Positions 21,935-34,589 of a stretch of DNA of 64,000 nt are shown here, piece by piece. Both the position numbers and the translations under genes were made by a program. Each line of letters opens with the position of its first letter. The stretch's first letter is position 1. Under the pieces are notes generated by a model. The model made no database searches and had not been told where the DNA came from. It worked only from the letters and a program-made list of their open reading frames with translations. This DNA is from Limnanthes douglasii subsp. nivea (lineage: Eukaryota; Streptophyta; Magnoliopsida; Brassicales; Limnanthaceae): NCBI GenBank assembly GCA_036936605.1, contig JAUPFV010000002.1, forward strand, positions 198,671,273-198,735,272. The letters are read 5' to 3'.

Positions 21935-22900
21935 CCTTGGTTTCAGCTTCTAACATTATTTTGATGTGTTTCAAGACTATTTTATTTGTAAACTATACTT
22001 GACCATTTACCTGTAGATGGAAAGAAGCGGATAAATTTTATGTTATACCTCGAGTTCGACTAATTGCTAATCGATAGACCATTGTTAGTAATGATGACCC
22101 TTGGTACTAATATTTGTAGCAAATATTGATTTTTAGGATGCTCATAACTTATTTGCCCTGATTTTTGCTAAAGAATTTGCGTTTATCCATTTTTAAAAAT
22201 ATTATACTATCACAAGAAGGAATTATGTTTCTTATAATGCCTTAAACAAGGGCACTATGTTGTAAATGCCACAAATATCAAATATAATTACCTCTGAGCA
22301 TTGCCTTATCCATCATGAAGTTATTCTACCATAAATGTAGACATTTTTAACCCTATAGAGCAAATTAAGGGTCCAATCAAATGCCTATTGTATAACATAT
22401 CTGACAGCCATACATATATGACTGCTCTAGTTTTGATGCGAAAAGATACAAATTTGTCCTCTCATAATCTACTGTATGTAAGATATGCTTTAATAAGCAA
22501 TCTATAATCATCTTTATTTTCAATGAGCATTACTTTGAGTGCCAAAGTGTTGGGTAGAAGTTTGTTTTGTCGAGTGATCTAGGATTCTCTTGAAAATTCC
22601 TCTTAATCCTCAATCTGCATAGGCAAACAACAACAACATATGCGATTATATTTTATGCCATCAACACTTGCTCAAATGTAACTCTGGAAAATACAACTAG
22701 TTGGAGGCAATATTATTCAAACCTTGATCAAAATTTCCTTTTCGTCTTGCTTGGCTTATGCCATGGTTGACTACTAGTTGGGATTATGTTATGAGCTTCA
22801 ACTTGCAGTTCCTATAGATATTTACAAGTATCCATTTTTATTATAACTTTCTACTGTACCTTGTTGTTGGAGGTGGCAAAACTGAACTTTGTGGCTTGAT
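21935..22900 (-). pseudogene. Ty3/gypsy integrase relic (element E)
   Basis: The minus strand reads V-P-R-V-I-I-T-N-N-G at about 22115-22085 and V-N-G-Q-V-stop-F-T-N-K-I-V-L-K-H-I-K at about 22015-21960, the T-D-N-G and N-G-Q-V-E motifs of a gypsy integrase core. A relic of the zinc module (L-H-D-G) lies near 22310. Many stops. No LTRs could be paired for this copy. Confidence 0.65.
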
Positions 22901-23355
22901 TTATAGTTTCTCTTAAAAGGGGATGTCAATTACACTATACACCAAAACCCATGTTGTTACTTCTCCCATCATTCCAAACCTTCCTTATTGGTTCGAGATA
23001 GTTTATCAAAGGTAAGGGCCTCTCTAGTTGTAATTTGGGTAGGAAATCTGCCAATGCCTAAGACTTTACATTAGTACATGGCTCTAACCTAATGTCAAAT
23101 TTATTAACTCTACTGACCATCTACTTAATCTATCATATATGTTTGGCTTATGTAATACACTCATAAGTGGAAAGAGTATTTAAAATATTATGGTATATGT
23201 CTGAAGGTAAGACATCATATTCCTATTCAACACTACTAATATCAAGGAAAGTTCTTCTAATTGTAAACATTATACCTTATCATCATTAGGTACTTACTAG
23301 CATAATATATGGCTCGAGAGGTATTTCATTCTTTCTTAATTAGTATTATAATAAC

Positions 23356-24027
23356 CACATAATTAGGGGTTTCTCAATATAGTGACCTATTTATAAATAT
23401 AGATTTTATCTTCCAAAGTGATGAGGGGTCACTCAATAGAGTGAACCTTTTATATAGAGATTCGTAGGTTTTCCATGGCGGAATGGATCCCTCAGTAGAG
23501 CGAATCCCTTATAAATATGGGTTTTGGTTTGTAATTTAGTGAGAGATTTCTTAGTGGAGCGATCCATTTGTAAATAGAGTTTTTGGTTTGCAGGGTAGTG
23601 ATAGTCTCTAAGTGGGGCGGACATTTTGTAGATGGAGGTTGTGGCGTCTAATGTAATGAAATATCGTTCAATGGTGTAACCTATTTATAAATGGGAATCT
23701 TTTTGTCCAAGGTCCCCTATATATAAATAGGGATCTTGATATCCAAGATAATAAGGGATCACTCAGTGAAGCGATCATTTTATAAATGAGGATCTTGATG
23801 TCCAAGGTAGTGAGGGGTTGTTTATTGTAGTGGCCCATTTATAAATGGGGATCTTGATGTCCAAGGTAGTGAGAGGTCTTTGAGTAGAGTGATCTTTTTA
23901 TTAATGGGATCTTGTATTTAAAAGTGATAAGAGGTCACTCCACTGAGCGATCTTTTTTGTAAAGATAGACTCTTTATAAAGATAGATTTTGGCTTACAGT
24001 GTGATGAGGGTTCATTCAGATGTACAG
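23356..24027. repeat. Degenerate minisatellite, unit about 57-60 bp, about 11 copies
   Basis: A unit of the form TTTATAAATGGGGATCTTGA, then TGTCCAAGGTAGTGAGGGGT and CACTCAGTAGAGCGATCC repeats about eleven times. Starts are near 23392, 23451, 23511, 23568, 23624, 23682 (short), 23719, 23778, 23838, 23896 and 23954. Units 7 to 9 are most alike, with the outer ones more diverged. No coding potential. Confidence 0.85.
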
Positions 24028-24429
24028 GTTTGCGAATCTGGCATGAGGTACTTTTGGAACTGTTTTTGTTCCTTCTTGTTGGTGATAAAGTCTGGTGTGA
24101 CTCAATATACCTAGCTCATTTAGATTATTTATCCACAATGTCTCTGTGTTGTTAAGCCTATTTATTTAGCCAACTTTCCATATCATATCAACATATATTA
24201 ATGAGCATTGATCACCGTTAAGAAAACGTGACACATGTAGCAAATAGAGAAACATTAAGGATAATCTAGTCATGCTCAATCAAGGACTTCACTTCATGAA
24301 AGAAAGGTACAACGATCGTAACCCCCTCTATGGAATATTATGGGTTCAACGACCAAGACTTCTCAATGATACAGGTTGTAGGTTTGGAAACCGAGACCTT
24401 AGGTGTTGAAATTTGGACTACAACAGCAA

Positions 24430-25040
24430 GTAAGGCTTATAAATGCAAGGTTTTGGGTCGCCTTGCTTCCCTTCCCATCTAAAAAAACATGAACCCAAAA
24501 AATAAAGGTATTCGCTCATTTTAAAAACAATGACCCTTTTACACTAATAAGTGTCTTTGGTCTGTACCCTAACAATTCCTTTAGTTGCGATGCAAGGCTT
24601 GCTTGTCCTTTTTCTTTATGAAAATATAATTTGTTTTCTTAATAGATATTTTCGTCGACAAGGATTTTAATTATGTAAAATCTACATACAAATTGGTGCA
24701 TGCATAAGATGTCATATAAGTGTAAGGTCGTGAGGTCGGCTTGTTGTCATTCTCATCATAAAAGGCATGCGAAACATACGAAAATGGTATTCGTCCATGT
24801 ATAAAAACAACGATGCTCTTACATCAATGAGTACCTCTGGTCCCCATCCCAACAGCTTCTCTAATTGTTTTGTCAGGTTAGGGCACTATATGTTTACTAT
24901 TTTTTTCCCTCGGAAAATATAATATATATTTTCAAGAGAAGTTTTGATCGACGATGGTTTTAATGAGGCATATAAGAGACAATATCCTCCATATAAGTTG
25001 GCGTTCATACAGAATCGATCATATAAGTCTGTTAGCATCA
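24430..25040. repeat. Tandem repeat, period about 280 bp, about 2.3 copies
   Basis: GGTATTCG followed by ...CTCTGGTC/TTTGGTCTG... CCCTAACA/CCCAACAG occurs at about 24507 and 24786. The unit tail (TATAA-TG-AAGGT ... TCG-CTTG) occurs at about 24438, 24715 and, more weakly, near 25020. Non-coding. Confidence 0.65.
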
Positions 25041-25244
25041 TATATTATTTTATCCCTCTCGTGAAACTTGTAATTGTTTTAGAATTATTGATAATAAAAT
25101 AAATAGTCATGTTGTGAACCAAGTTTTGGATCAATAATTACTCATTCATAATAGATTGTGTAAAAAAGATTCAAAAGAGACCACGTGTATTGTGGGTCTA
25201 AATATGATAAGCCACTATAAATATACCAATCACTCCACTTATAA

Positions 25245-25572
25245 AATGATGTTGTTAATTTGTTAGTGAATAAAAAGAACTGAAGTCGAGGTTAATTTGA
25301 GAAAAGTTAGAGAACAATTGAAATATAAATTGCTAATATTGCTTAAGAATAATAAAATAAATAAAGGGGTGTTTTATTGATCTTATTAGGTCTTTATTTA
25401 TAGAATTTACAATTAAAGAATATATCTCTGAGATATTATGGAGATTTGATACTATCTTGTTCTAACCACATATATATCATTTTTTTACAGTAGCCTCCTC
25501 CTTCTGAAATTTAGAGTACTTAAATGGTCAAATAACCAATGTTGATTGGCCATACTATTAACATCATTATCA
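25245..25572 (-). repeat. Element B 3' LTR
   Basis: Pairs with 30901-31230. Further right, 25850-25935 has the GCCTCATTAAAACCC ... AAAGAGTAC phrase that I associate with the region just inside the 3' LTR of some plant gypsy elements. Confidence 0.7.
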
Positions 25573-26237
25573 GTAGTCTCCTCATAGTCCTTACGCAAGT
25601 AACAAGAAATGACTAATTTGATTGACCAAAACATTTATTATCATTGGTTGTAACATTTATTTTTATTAGCCGAAGTCGTATACCTCTTAAATTCTATTTT
25701 TGACGAGATTTTATCTTCTTATCCGAAGTTGTTATGATTATATCAACCATATTTGACTAAAATATTAGGAGTCTTAAAGCTTATTTTTCTCTAATTTACC
25801 CAAGCCTAACTTTCACCATATATGTCTCTGATTTGGTTAATACTAACTATTTTTGCCTCATTAAAACCCTTCCATAGTCGAAACTTCCGTTGAGGATAAA
25901 ACACTCAACTTTACTGAAAAGAAAGAGTACAACTAAAAATTAGTAGGCTTTAGGGTATTATTATCTATTTCTTATTATTTTCTTCTGAATGCTTTGATTT
26001 TTTATTAACAATAGTTGAGTAGCTCTTTTAGTCAAGGATAAATTAATGAATGACTGTGTTGAACTGAAGTAATAATACTACTTCAAGAGCTTTAGGAAAC
26101 TCAAGGTGTTGTTGATTTGTATTCGGACGAAATTCCTTAGAAAGTATTCTCATAGCCTCATAGATCTTGGTGAAGGATGAGTGAGTAACTATATTAACTA
26201 ATATTCAACTTCTAAAATTCTTGAGTGTGGAATATGT

Positions 26238-26238
<1 letters not shown>

Positions 26239-26275
<37 letters not shown>
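26239..26275. repeat. TA microsatellite
   Basis: About 18 uninterrupted TA dinucleotides inside element B. Confidence 0.93.
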
Positions 26276-26539
26276 TCAGATTTGATTTATTTTTGAAAAT
26301 ACTTTAGTTTCTCTCATAGTCTTTTGTAAAGACGAGAGTAAGGGCTAAACAATATACGAGAACATTTTTGGCTATTTTAATGAGTTAAAGTTTGTATCTT
26401 CTTTTTATGGGGTTGGTCGAAGTTGTACTGATGTAAATATATCTAATGAATAATGATTTCGCTTGCAAGAAGTTTGCATATATTTGGTTTTTGTATTGAA
26501 AATGTTTTGAAATTAGAAGGCTTATTGTTATAGTTTAGT

Positions 26540-28050
26540 AAATAAGCACACGTGTGCGCTCTTTTTGTCTTCTTTAATATTAGCCCTTCACGTGTCTTTT
26601 AATCTACAACGTTTACCTTGCAAGTTAATCAAATACATAGATTTATGAAAAATCAAGGTTGAAAGTTGTTTTTACATTTAGGTATAAAAAACCCATTGTT
26701 GTTGTCATTTGGCTTTCTTTAATTCCTTATATTTCTCACCCGTATTATTTTTGTCTTCTTTCACCATCTTTTTTATTATCTTACCTTCTTGTTTTTATTA
26801 TTGTAGCAAAAAAAATCATTTCTTCTTATAAAAGGGTAAGAAGAAGGTAGTGACTACTCAGACAATCATAATAATCATGATAATGGTTCATTTGGGGATA
26901 AATCTTATGGCCATTCTAACTATAAAGAAGTTTGTAAAGTTACTCACTCAAATCTTTAAGCACCCCTAGAATAAGAAAGTTGTGGCGAACAAGGAGAAGT
27001 CTCTTAAAGTTGTTGTTCCACTCAAAATTATTTCTCTTGCTTTTTAAATTTCTAATGGTATGAGTGTATCCACAACACAAGGTAGTAGTAGAGTGTATTC
27101 TCCAAATCCCATGAGTCAACCAGAACCTGAGGATAATTATTTTTGATTGATCTTCATATAAATAGTATTGTAGAGTATATATGTGGATATCTTACTAATG
27201 ATACATGCATGAAAAATCTCGATGATTGGGTGATTCCGCATGTTGTAACTATTAGGTTTCCTAGAGTTAGGGAATATATCAATTATTGTGATTTCTCATA
27301 ATGTAACTATTAACTCTCGTTGATTAAACAACAAAAAAACTCTACGATCGGATATAATGTTTCTGGCAATATTTTCATTATCATTAAAGAAAATTTAACT
27401 TCTGTAAAAGAAAATGATATACCTCTGGCTCTCATTGTCGATAAAAAAAGTACATATGATGATGTTTCTTTTCCATGTTATTAGCCTTCTCCTGCCTTAA
27501 AGTATATTATTGAGACATGCGTTTCAAAGGTTTGAAACATCTCTTACGAGACGTGTTTTTATGTGAAAATATGACTGGTCCAGACTTTCTAAACATGGAA
27601 ATAATCTCTTATTGTCTTTCTAAAGTAGTTGTAATATGTAAAGGTGGTACGCCAAAAGAAGTCCATGATCTTAAGGAAGAATTAAATAGGCCATCCTAGA
27701 GCTTAGCTAGAAGCCTAATAATAAAGGTATGTAATTTAAGAAAATTGTTGAAGCTTAAACGACATGTAAATGGGATTGTGATGAGTATTTTCGTCTCAAA
27801 TTACAATAGAACATTACTATTATTAAAGCTCGCATTGTCCCAATCAAATTTGTACTCACTTCTCAAAACAATGTTCATACTTGACCTCTTATTATTCTCT
27901 TCTTTCTGTGTAATGTTGAAAGTATTATGATGTATTTTTTATGTATTTTTGTACTAAGACTCTTATTTTTTAGTATTTTTTGTTATAAAAATTAATGAGT
28001 CTTTATGTTTTTATTAAAAACTTAAAAATCTCTTGTTTTTTCTACTGAAT
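26540..28050 (+). pseudogene. Decayed antisense transcription unit of element B
   Basis: It occupies the same relative place as the antisense gene of element A (between pol and 3' LTR, opposite to pol). Two CACGTG motifs (26549-26554, 26589-26594) precede TATAAAAA at 26683-26690. Downstream, broken frames read a Ser/Pro-rich stretch (about 27060-27150) and longer fragments up to 27699, with many stops. I do not recognise a domain, so the match to element A's gene rests on position and promoter layout only. Confidence 0.35.
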
Positions 28051-28619
28051 GGTGGATCTCTAGGCCGAGAAATATTTATTAAACATTTATAAATAACGCT
28101 TAAAGTTTTCTAAAATTTTACATTCATATTTAGGGTGCATGACTTACATTGAGATTTTTCTTTTTTCAAAGCGGTTGAAGCTTGCTTTTTTTTCTTAGGA
28201 TTAATTTTAATCATTGGAGACTTGTTATTATAATTATAGACTTTATAAAGCCTTAAATGCTCATGATGGTATACTTTATTGTCTAAGGACTACTTTTTAA
28301 TCGCTCGAGACTTGTGTTTTTTTTATAAATAGATTTTTATAAATACTTCGGTGTTCCAGATGGAACACTCTATTTTGACATGTTGGCATTTTGCTCTTAG
28401 AAGTACGCTTTTATTTGAGAATATGAATTGAAACTTATTTTTTGGCGTGAAAAATGTTTTATTAATGTTGAATGCCTCCTTAAAACCTTCTTGTGTCACC
28501 GAGGTAGGAAATAGTATATCCTCGTGGTTTAATATTTACATTTTACATATAGTAGTAAGTTAAAAACTTGAGTAGTAAGGACTATGATAAAGTTTCAAGT
28601 TCTCTATATTCCAAGGGTG

Positions 28620-29730
28620 CAAAACTTAGTTTCCTTTTTTATCTAGTAGTTTATAAGTTTATGGCTTCACCATGGCTACGACCGTGAAAGGATCCTCCTA
28701 ATTTATAATCAATTTGTCGAGCCTCTTTTCTACTGTGTGAAAGAAAACTCTTCATAACACTTTATTTCCTCGTGCAAAACTCCCAAACCCCGCTTTTGAA
28801 TTGTATATATTCCTTATTAACACCTTGTAATATTCTGACAAAAAATGTGCTTTGACGATTCTTTCAATTACGTGTGGCTCAAAAATTCGGGCTTGTACGT
28901 TACTTGCTTCATTATATGTTGTAATCCTATGAGATGGCATAAATATTGTAGTTGGTATTATTCACTCATTACATATATCATGTCAAATGAAGTTTCTTCT
29001 ATTGTGGTTCTATGGTGGTTTTGTATGACCATAATACCTCTTATAGGAACTTCAGCCAGATTTTAACTACTCTCGCCATTATCTTCTTGATTCCCTCCGT
29101 GATTGGCTTGTTCGTTACTTCAACTTGACCATTGGCTTGAGGATGGAAAGAGGAATACAAGACTTGTTTTATACTTTTTTAGCGTGGAACCTTGTAATTT
29201 TATCATTTTGGAACCGGGTTCCATTATCCATTGTAATGACCCTTAGAATCTGAAACTTGTAACATATATTTACTTTTAAGAAACCTATTATCTATTTTTA
29301 GCGTGATGTTAACTAGTGGTTGTGCTTCCACCTACTTTGAGAAGTAATATATGCAACCAATATAAATTTTCTACCACTCGAAGTTATTGGTTAAGGTCCC
29401 ACAAAATCTAGATCGCATCTGTCGAATGTGATTATTTTGGTTATTATCTTTAATAATAGTGTCAAGACTTATATGGAATTGGTGACTTACTGACATGTGT
29501 CATAGTGATTTACTTTTTTTGCGTCTTCTATTATTGAAAGCCAATAATAGTCCTTTAATGAGGATCATTTGATGAAGTGTCTTGTATCTAGAGTGAGCAC
29601 TTCCTTCTCCATCGTGGAGTTATTTCATAACAAAAGTTACTTCATTTGTGTCTAAGCATTGAAGTAGTGGCTTAGTATGCCTCTCTTGTACAATGTGTCT
29701 AAAGTCTACACGAATCTTACTGACTTCATT
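28620..29730 (-). pseudogene. Element B integrase
   Basis: The minus strand reads the zinc module (L-H-D-G-E-G-S-A-H ... C, about 29650-29480), the core (D-F-V-G-P, F-S-K-x-V-E-A, H-P-Q-A-N-G-Q-V-E near 29120), W-S-Y-K-T-T near 29030 and the C-terminal part with P-S-H-R-I-T-T-Y-N-E-A (from 28940) and V-L-R-R/S-V-F-F-H-T-V-E-K. Frames shift and stops are present. The arrangement matches the element A integrase. Confidence 0.85.
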
Positions 29731-30829
29731 ATTATTTTTCTTGCTTCTCTTTTTCCTTTGGTGAGTATTCATCCAATAAGGAAAAAGTCATGCACTTCAT
29801 CATGTTATCATCTTCCTAATGCAACATCTCATTGTTGAACTTTTGAATGTGATGCTCTGGGTCTCCTTTTCCGAAATACTTATCTATCTTATGATTGTCG
29901 AATAATGATGACACTAGACTACATAAAATCTCTAGGGCCAGTGAGAACTCCTCATCAAGAAAACCTTCCTCAATTATATAGTAGTTGTGCATGAAGGGGT
30001 ATGCATACTGGTACTCGGGTACTTGCCATTTCTTGCATCATGGATTTGTATTGTACTTTTCCATGGCTAATTGTTATCTTTGGAATTATTGGTTTTGTTG
30101 CACCTGCTACCACTCTTGGAAATTCAACTACTTATATCCTGCTAGGGCATATAGGTAGCCATAATTATAGTTTGGATACGGGGGTGCATTATTCTTGAAT
30201 CCTAGATGTGTTCTGAAGTTGTTCCATGACTAAGAATCCAAGGTTTGTTGTTGATTGAGTGGAATCCTCGGCTCAGGCATTGGATATCCCGAATGTGCTC
30301 CAACCGGTGTTGGTGATCTAGTTTCCACAAATGTGAGAATTTTTGGTTTCTTAGTTTCTTGTGATGAAGTTTCCAAAGCTCCATAACCCTTTCCCCCATT
30401 TGGTCATCCCTTGAAGTATGAGTTTGGCTTTTTCTTCTTTTTCAACGATATTTTCGTTGCTACCTGCTTCGGTTAGATAACCATTGGCCTGAGTTTTCTT
30501 TGGCTTTTTTTAAAGGTATTGACAAGAATATTTCTCTTCTGAGTGTCATTCAACTAAAGGTCCCTCAACATTTCAGGACTTGCATTATCTTCTTCCTCTT
30601 CATCCATGATTTGTACAATAAATTCAACTCTAGGAGATTGGAAAGCCCATTTTTCCTCCAATAATAATAAAATGTTAGCTTGTTCCTCCCTTAACTGTTG
30701 AGACAGTCGCTCAAGATCAGTGGAAAGGGTTGCAAGAGCTTCTAGGGCCAGAGGTTGTCCACTAGAAGCCATAATATTTAACTCTTCATCTACAGACGAA
30801 TCAGAATTTTCTTTGAAATTTGACATCAA
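29731..30829 (-). pseudogene. Element B gag
   Basis: ATG 30829 starts a 91-codon frame rich in Glu/Ser (N-S-D-S-S-V-D-E-E-L). In other frames gag continues to the capsid motif G-K-G-D-P-E-H-H-I-Q-K-F-N-N-E-M near 29870-29820. Then integrase begins within about 100 bp. A related gag fragment lies on the plus strand at 46644-47700, with the same V-D-E start and the same Q-K-F-N-N-E-M block. Confidence 0.75.
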
Positions 30830-30880
30830 CTAGTTTTGACCTTTCTTATTTGTTTTGATTCTCTAGAAAGAAAATATATG

Positions 30881-31230
30881 TTTTCCTACAAATGATGCTA
30901 GTTGATGTGGTAGACTCCAAGTGACTAAGTGGATCTAAAGTCGAAGTTAATATGATATAAGTTATGCAATAAAAAAATATATTGTTAATATTTCTCAACA
31001 ATAATAAAAGTAAATGGACGAATGTTTTATTGATGGGAATTAGGTCTATATTTATAGGGGTTAGAGTTAGAGAATATGTCTCCAAGAAATTAGGAAGATT
31101 TGATACTATCTTATTTTAGCCCCTTAAATATCATATCTTTTACTAAGTCTTCTGGATTTTTGAGTACTTAAATATCTAATGGGCCAATATCGATGGATCG
31201 AAATATTTACCCCCTTATTAAAAATAAAAT
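30881..31230 (-). repeat. Element B 5' LTR and primer site
   Basis: The LTR copy lies upstream of gag on the minus strand. At 30900-30881 the minus strand reads AGCATCATTTGTAGGAAAAC, a decayed form of the TGGCGCCGTCTGTGGGAA site seen in element D. The right end is approximate. Confidence 0.65.
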
Positions 31231-31689
31231 AAAAAGTCATTTTACTATTTTTTTATTATTATTGTTGGAAATATTGATTCAATATGGTTTATCTAAAGAG
31301 GTATTTAAATCATCAGAGTTGGTGAAATCGACAAAAAAGTTGGGTAAACTTCAATATGGCGTCTAATCTTTGCTATGATCATCATATTATTGATTGTAGT
31401 AAATTAGTTATGCCAAAGAAATAGGTGATTCAGCCTAGTGCTTGTCGTGATCAGCCATATGTTGACCGCGCTGAAGTCGACTTCGTTGTAGCTAAAATTT
31501 TGTTTGCTGCTATTAGCTCGGGATAATCTAGTTTTTAGACAACAATTATTTCGCTTAATTTTTAAATTTTCAAAAGTTCATTGCAATCACATATTGCATT
31601 GAACTTTAACTAGTGTGTATTTTTTTAATGGTTGATTTTCATAAAAAAAATAATTTAAATCTTTGTTCAAAATAATAGAAGTAAGTAAT

Positions 31690-34385
31690 GACACAAATGA
31701 GGTGCATATGGGAAACACAAAACAATCGCAAAGATGAAGGACACAGAATCGTAGAGTTAATATTTACTAGTAGTAAGAATATTACTCTTGCAAAGGTATT
31801 ATATATTTAAAAAATGAAAAAAAAATGGTGATTTATTGGCAAATGCTGGAATTCGATTTGTATACGAATCCGACAATATTGTGTTATCCAATGGTGTAAA
31901 CTTTTTAAGAAAGGGATATGCATGTAACAATATGGTAAAACTATGTACTCGTGGTGCTATTATTAATTAAGTGAATAATTCTATTTACTTTTGCTCACGT
32001 TATTATTACTTGTTATGGAATGGTAGACTTGCTCATATGGGCATAACAAAATAAATGAAATCGTTAAAACTTGACTTATAAAATATGATATAGTTTTATA
32101 TGAAAAATATGAATTTTGTGTAGAATAAAAAAAATTAAGAAGTTTTAATAATCGTAGAAAAATGTACACAACTTTTAGACTTAATACACAATAGAGAATA
32201 TTTCTCAGGAGAACCTTATATTTGTGTGAGGAGCATAGGATAATCCATCAATATTTGTGACCTTATACGCCACAACAAAATGGATTGGTGAAATAAAAAA
32301 ATGGAACCTTGATAAAGATGACCAATGACATGTTAGTTAATTGAAAATTACACATTAATATGAGGTGATAATATTTTAACTATATGTCATATTTGTAGTT
32401 ATATTTCTCTTAAGAAAACCAAAATATTTCTGTATGAGTTATAGAAAGGAATAAAACCAAATATTTAATATTTCAAAGTGTGAAGGTATTTAGTTGTTTT
32501 TTCGAACATGTATCTATATAATTAGATCTAAAAGTTATAAAATGTGTGTTCATTGGTTATATAGCCAATAGCAAGGCTTATGGGCTATTGGACTTGGAGT
32601 CTAATGTGGTATTTGAATCAAAAGAATCTGAGTTTTATTAATCCAGATCATTTAACGATAATGGGATGCATGTCGTTATAGAAACGAGATAAAGACTTCG
32701 AAAAACAAACACATTCGGGTGATAAACAATAACGTGGACCTTGTAGGAGTAAAAGATAAAAGAGACATAAAATTTTAGGATCCGATGAGATATACTCTCA
32801 AAAGATTTCATTATATTTGGTAAGATGAGGTAATGAAAAAATATTCTTATAGTACTTTCTTTGGAAGACAACCCTTCATCTTATAAGAAATCAATAACAT
32901 TATGAGATTCCGAAATTTGGCAAGATGTCATAAATGATAAAATTGATTTAATAATATCAAATCATACTTGGATGTTGATCTATTTGCCTTCCGAGTTAAA
33001 ACAATTTAGTTGTTTAGGAATATATTTTAGAACGGATGATATCATTCAAACATTTAAAGCAAGATTGATAGCTAAATGTTTTCAAAAAAATGACAAAATA
33101 AATTATTTTGACACATATGCTCCATTTGCAAGAATCACAAGAATTAATATGCTTTTTGTAATTGCATTGGTATATAATTAGAATATTCATCAAATGGATG
33201 TCAAAACGACTTTCCTATATTGAGTTCTTGATGAGAAGGTCTACATAGAAAAACCGGAAGGTTTTGTACTCCCGAGGAATGAGTCGAGGATGTGTAGGCT
33301 TATTAAGTCATTCATGGTCTTAAACAAACACCAAATAAATGGTATGAAAAGTTTGACCATGCAATTACATTCATTAGTTTTAAACATAATACGATGGGCA
33401 ATTGTTTATAAAATAAGTTTGTGGTAACATAATAATTGTTGTATTTTTATATGAAGATCACTTGCTTATACCAAGTAATGACATGAATAATAATATTGAA
33501 ATAACGTCCAGTGTGCATATACTTTTAAGATGAAGCATTTTAAGGAAGTAGACATTAATTTAGGAATAAATATTCAAAAATAGTTGGTGGTATGCCCTAA
33601 GTCAATCTCATTATCTTGAGAATATACTTGATAAGTTTAAACATCTGAAATTTAAAGAAGCACATACGTCATTTGATAATAATTTAAAAATTAAAAAGAA
33701 TAAATGAATATCAATAGCTCAATTAGAATATCCTAGTACAATTAGAAGTTTAATATATACAATTTTATGCACTAGGCCATATATATATTATGTGGTAAGT
33801 AAGTTAAGTCGGTTGATTAGAGATCCAAGTACGGAATATTAGAATGTAATTGGAATGGTTTTCTGGTACTTGAAAAATACCAAATGCATGTATCTCTAAT
33901 ATTCTAATCTATCCGGGTACTTGAGAGATACACGGATGCAAGTTGGGTCACTAGTCTAACCGATAAGAAATCGAGTATTGGGTGCTTTTAAATGTGGTGT
34001 TGTTTCTTGGATATCAAGTAAACAAATGCGTGTATCTCGTTCAACTATAAATTCTGAGTTCATATCCTTGACCGCAACAAGTAAAGAGGTTGAATGGTTG
34101 AAAGATCTCTTATTGGATACCATTCACGCCTAAGGGAAATATCATAGTACAAATAATTATGATAGTCAAACAACATTAGGTAGAGTAAACAATAAAATAT
34201 GTAATAGGAAGTCCCTGCATATAAGTCTAAGACATGAATATGTTTGATAATTAATACAAAATAGAATCAAACGTGTCTCACACGTACGTTTTAGTGAGAA
34301 CTTAGTGTATCCGTTTACCAAACAATTAGCTCAAGAATCGACAAACTCTACATCTAGATGGATGAGACTAAAACTCTTAAAATAA
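31690..34385 (+). pseudogene. Ty1/copia relic (copia-3), sense
   Basis: In order on the plus strand: protease end, N-A-G-I-R-F-V-Y ... L-W-N-G-R-L-A-H-M (gag-pre-integrase, about 31840-32050), integrase signature Y-T-P/R-H-N/Q-Q-N near 32262-32290, RT start at 33050-33180 (K-A-R-L-I-A-K, Y-F-D-T-Y-A-P-F-A-R-I), M-D-V-K-T near 33195, then the D-A-S-W and K-E-V-E-W-L-K-D-L-L-L-D RNase H blocks (33930-34120) and the final S-T-S-R-W-M near 34360. Stops and shifts throughout. It is clearly related to copia-2. Confidence 0.82.
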
Positions 34386-34589
34386 ATTTTTGTAAACAAT
34401 AACAACCCACTTCGACTATAAAGAACCTAAAAATCGAATTTATAAAGGATAAAAACAAGTTGTTTATGAATGGTTTAAGGCTTAAATCGGTAAATAGTCC
34501 CTCGATTATCCTATTTTCTTTCATTTAGTCTCTCGACTTCAAAATCACCAGTGAGCATAAAAAAAAGCAAAGTAAAATCATATATGGAA

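Larger units (their letters stand above)
25245..31230 (-). mobile_element. Ty3/gypsy element B, antisense, internally deleted
   Basis: LTRs at 25245-25572 and 30901-31230 align over most of their length (for example TTTATTGAT, GGTCT-TATTTATAG, GATTTGATACTATCTT). Between them the minus strand holds gag (from 30829) and then directly integrase (from about 29730). Protease, RT and RNase H are missing. On the plus strand between integrase and the 3' LTR is a decayed antisense region with promoter-like motifs. LTR ends are approximate. Confidence 0.8.

Noticed and set aside
23356..24027. Regular ~60-bp repeats as a CRISPR array
   Set aside because: Whole units repeat without unique spacers and this is plant nuclear DNA; it is a minisatellite.
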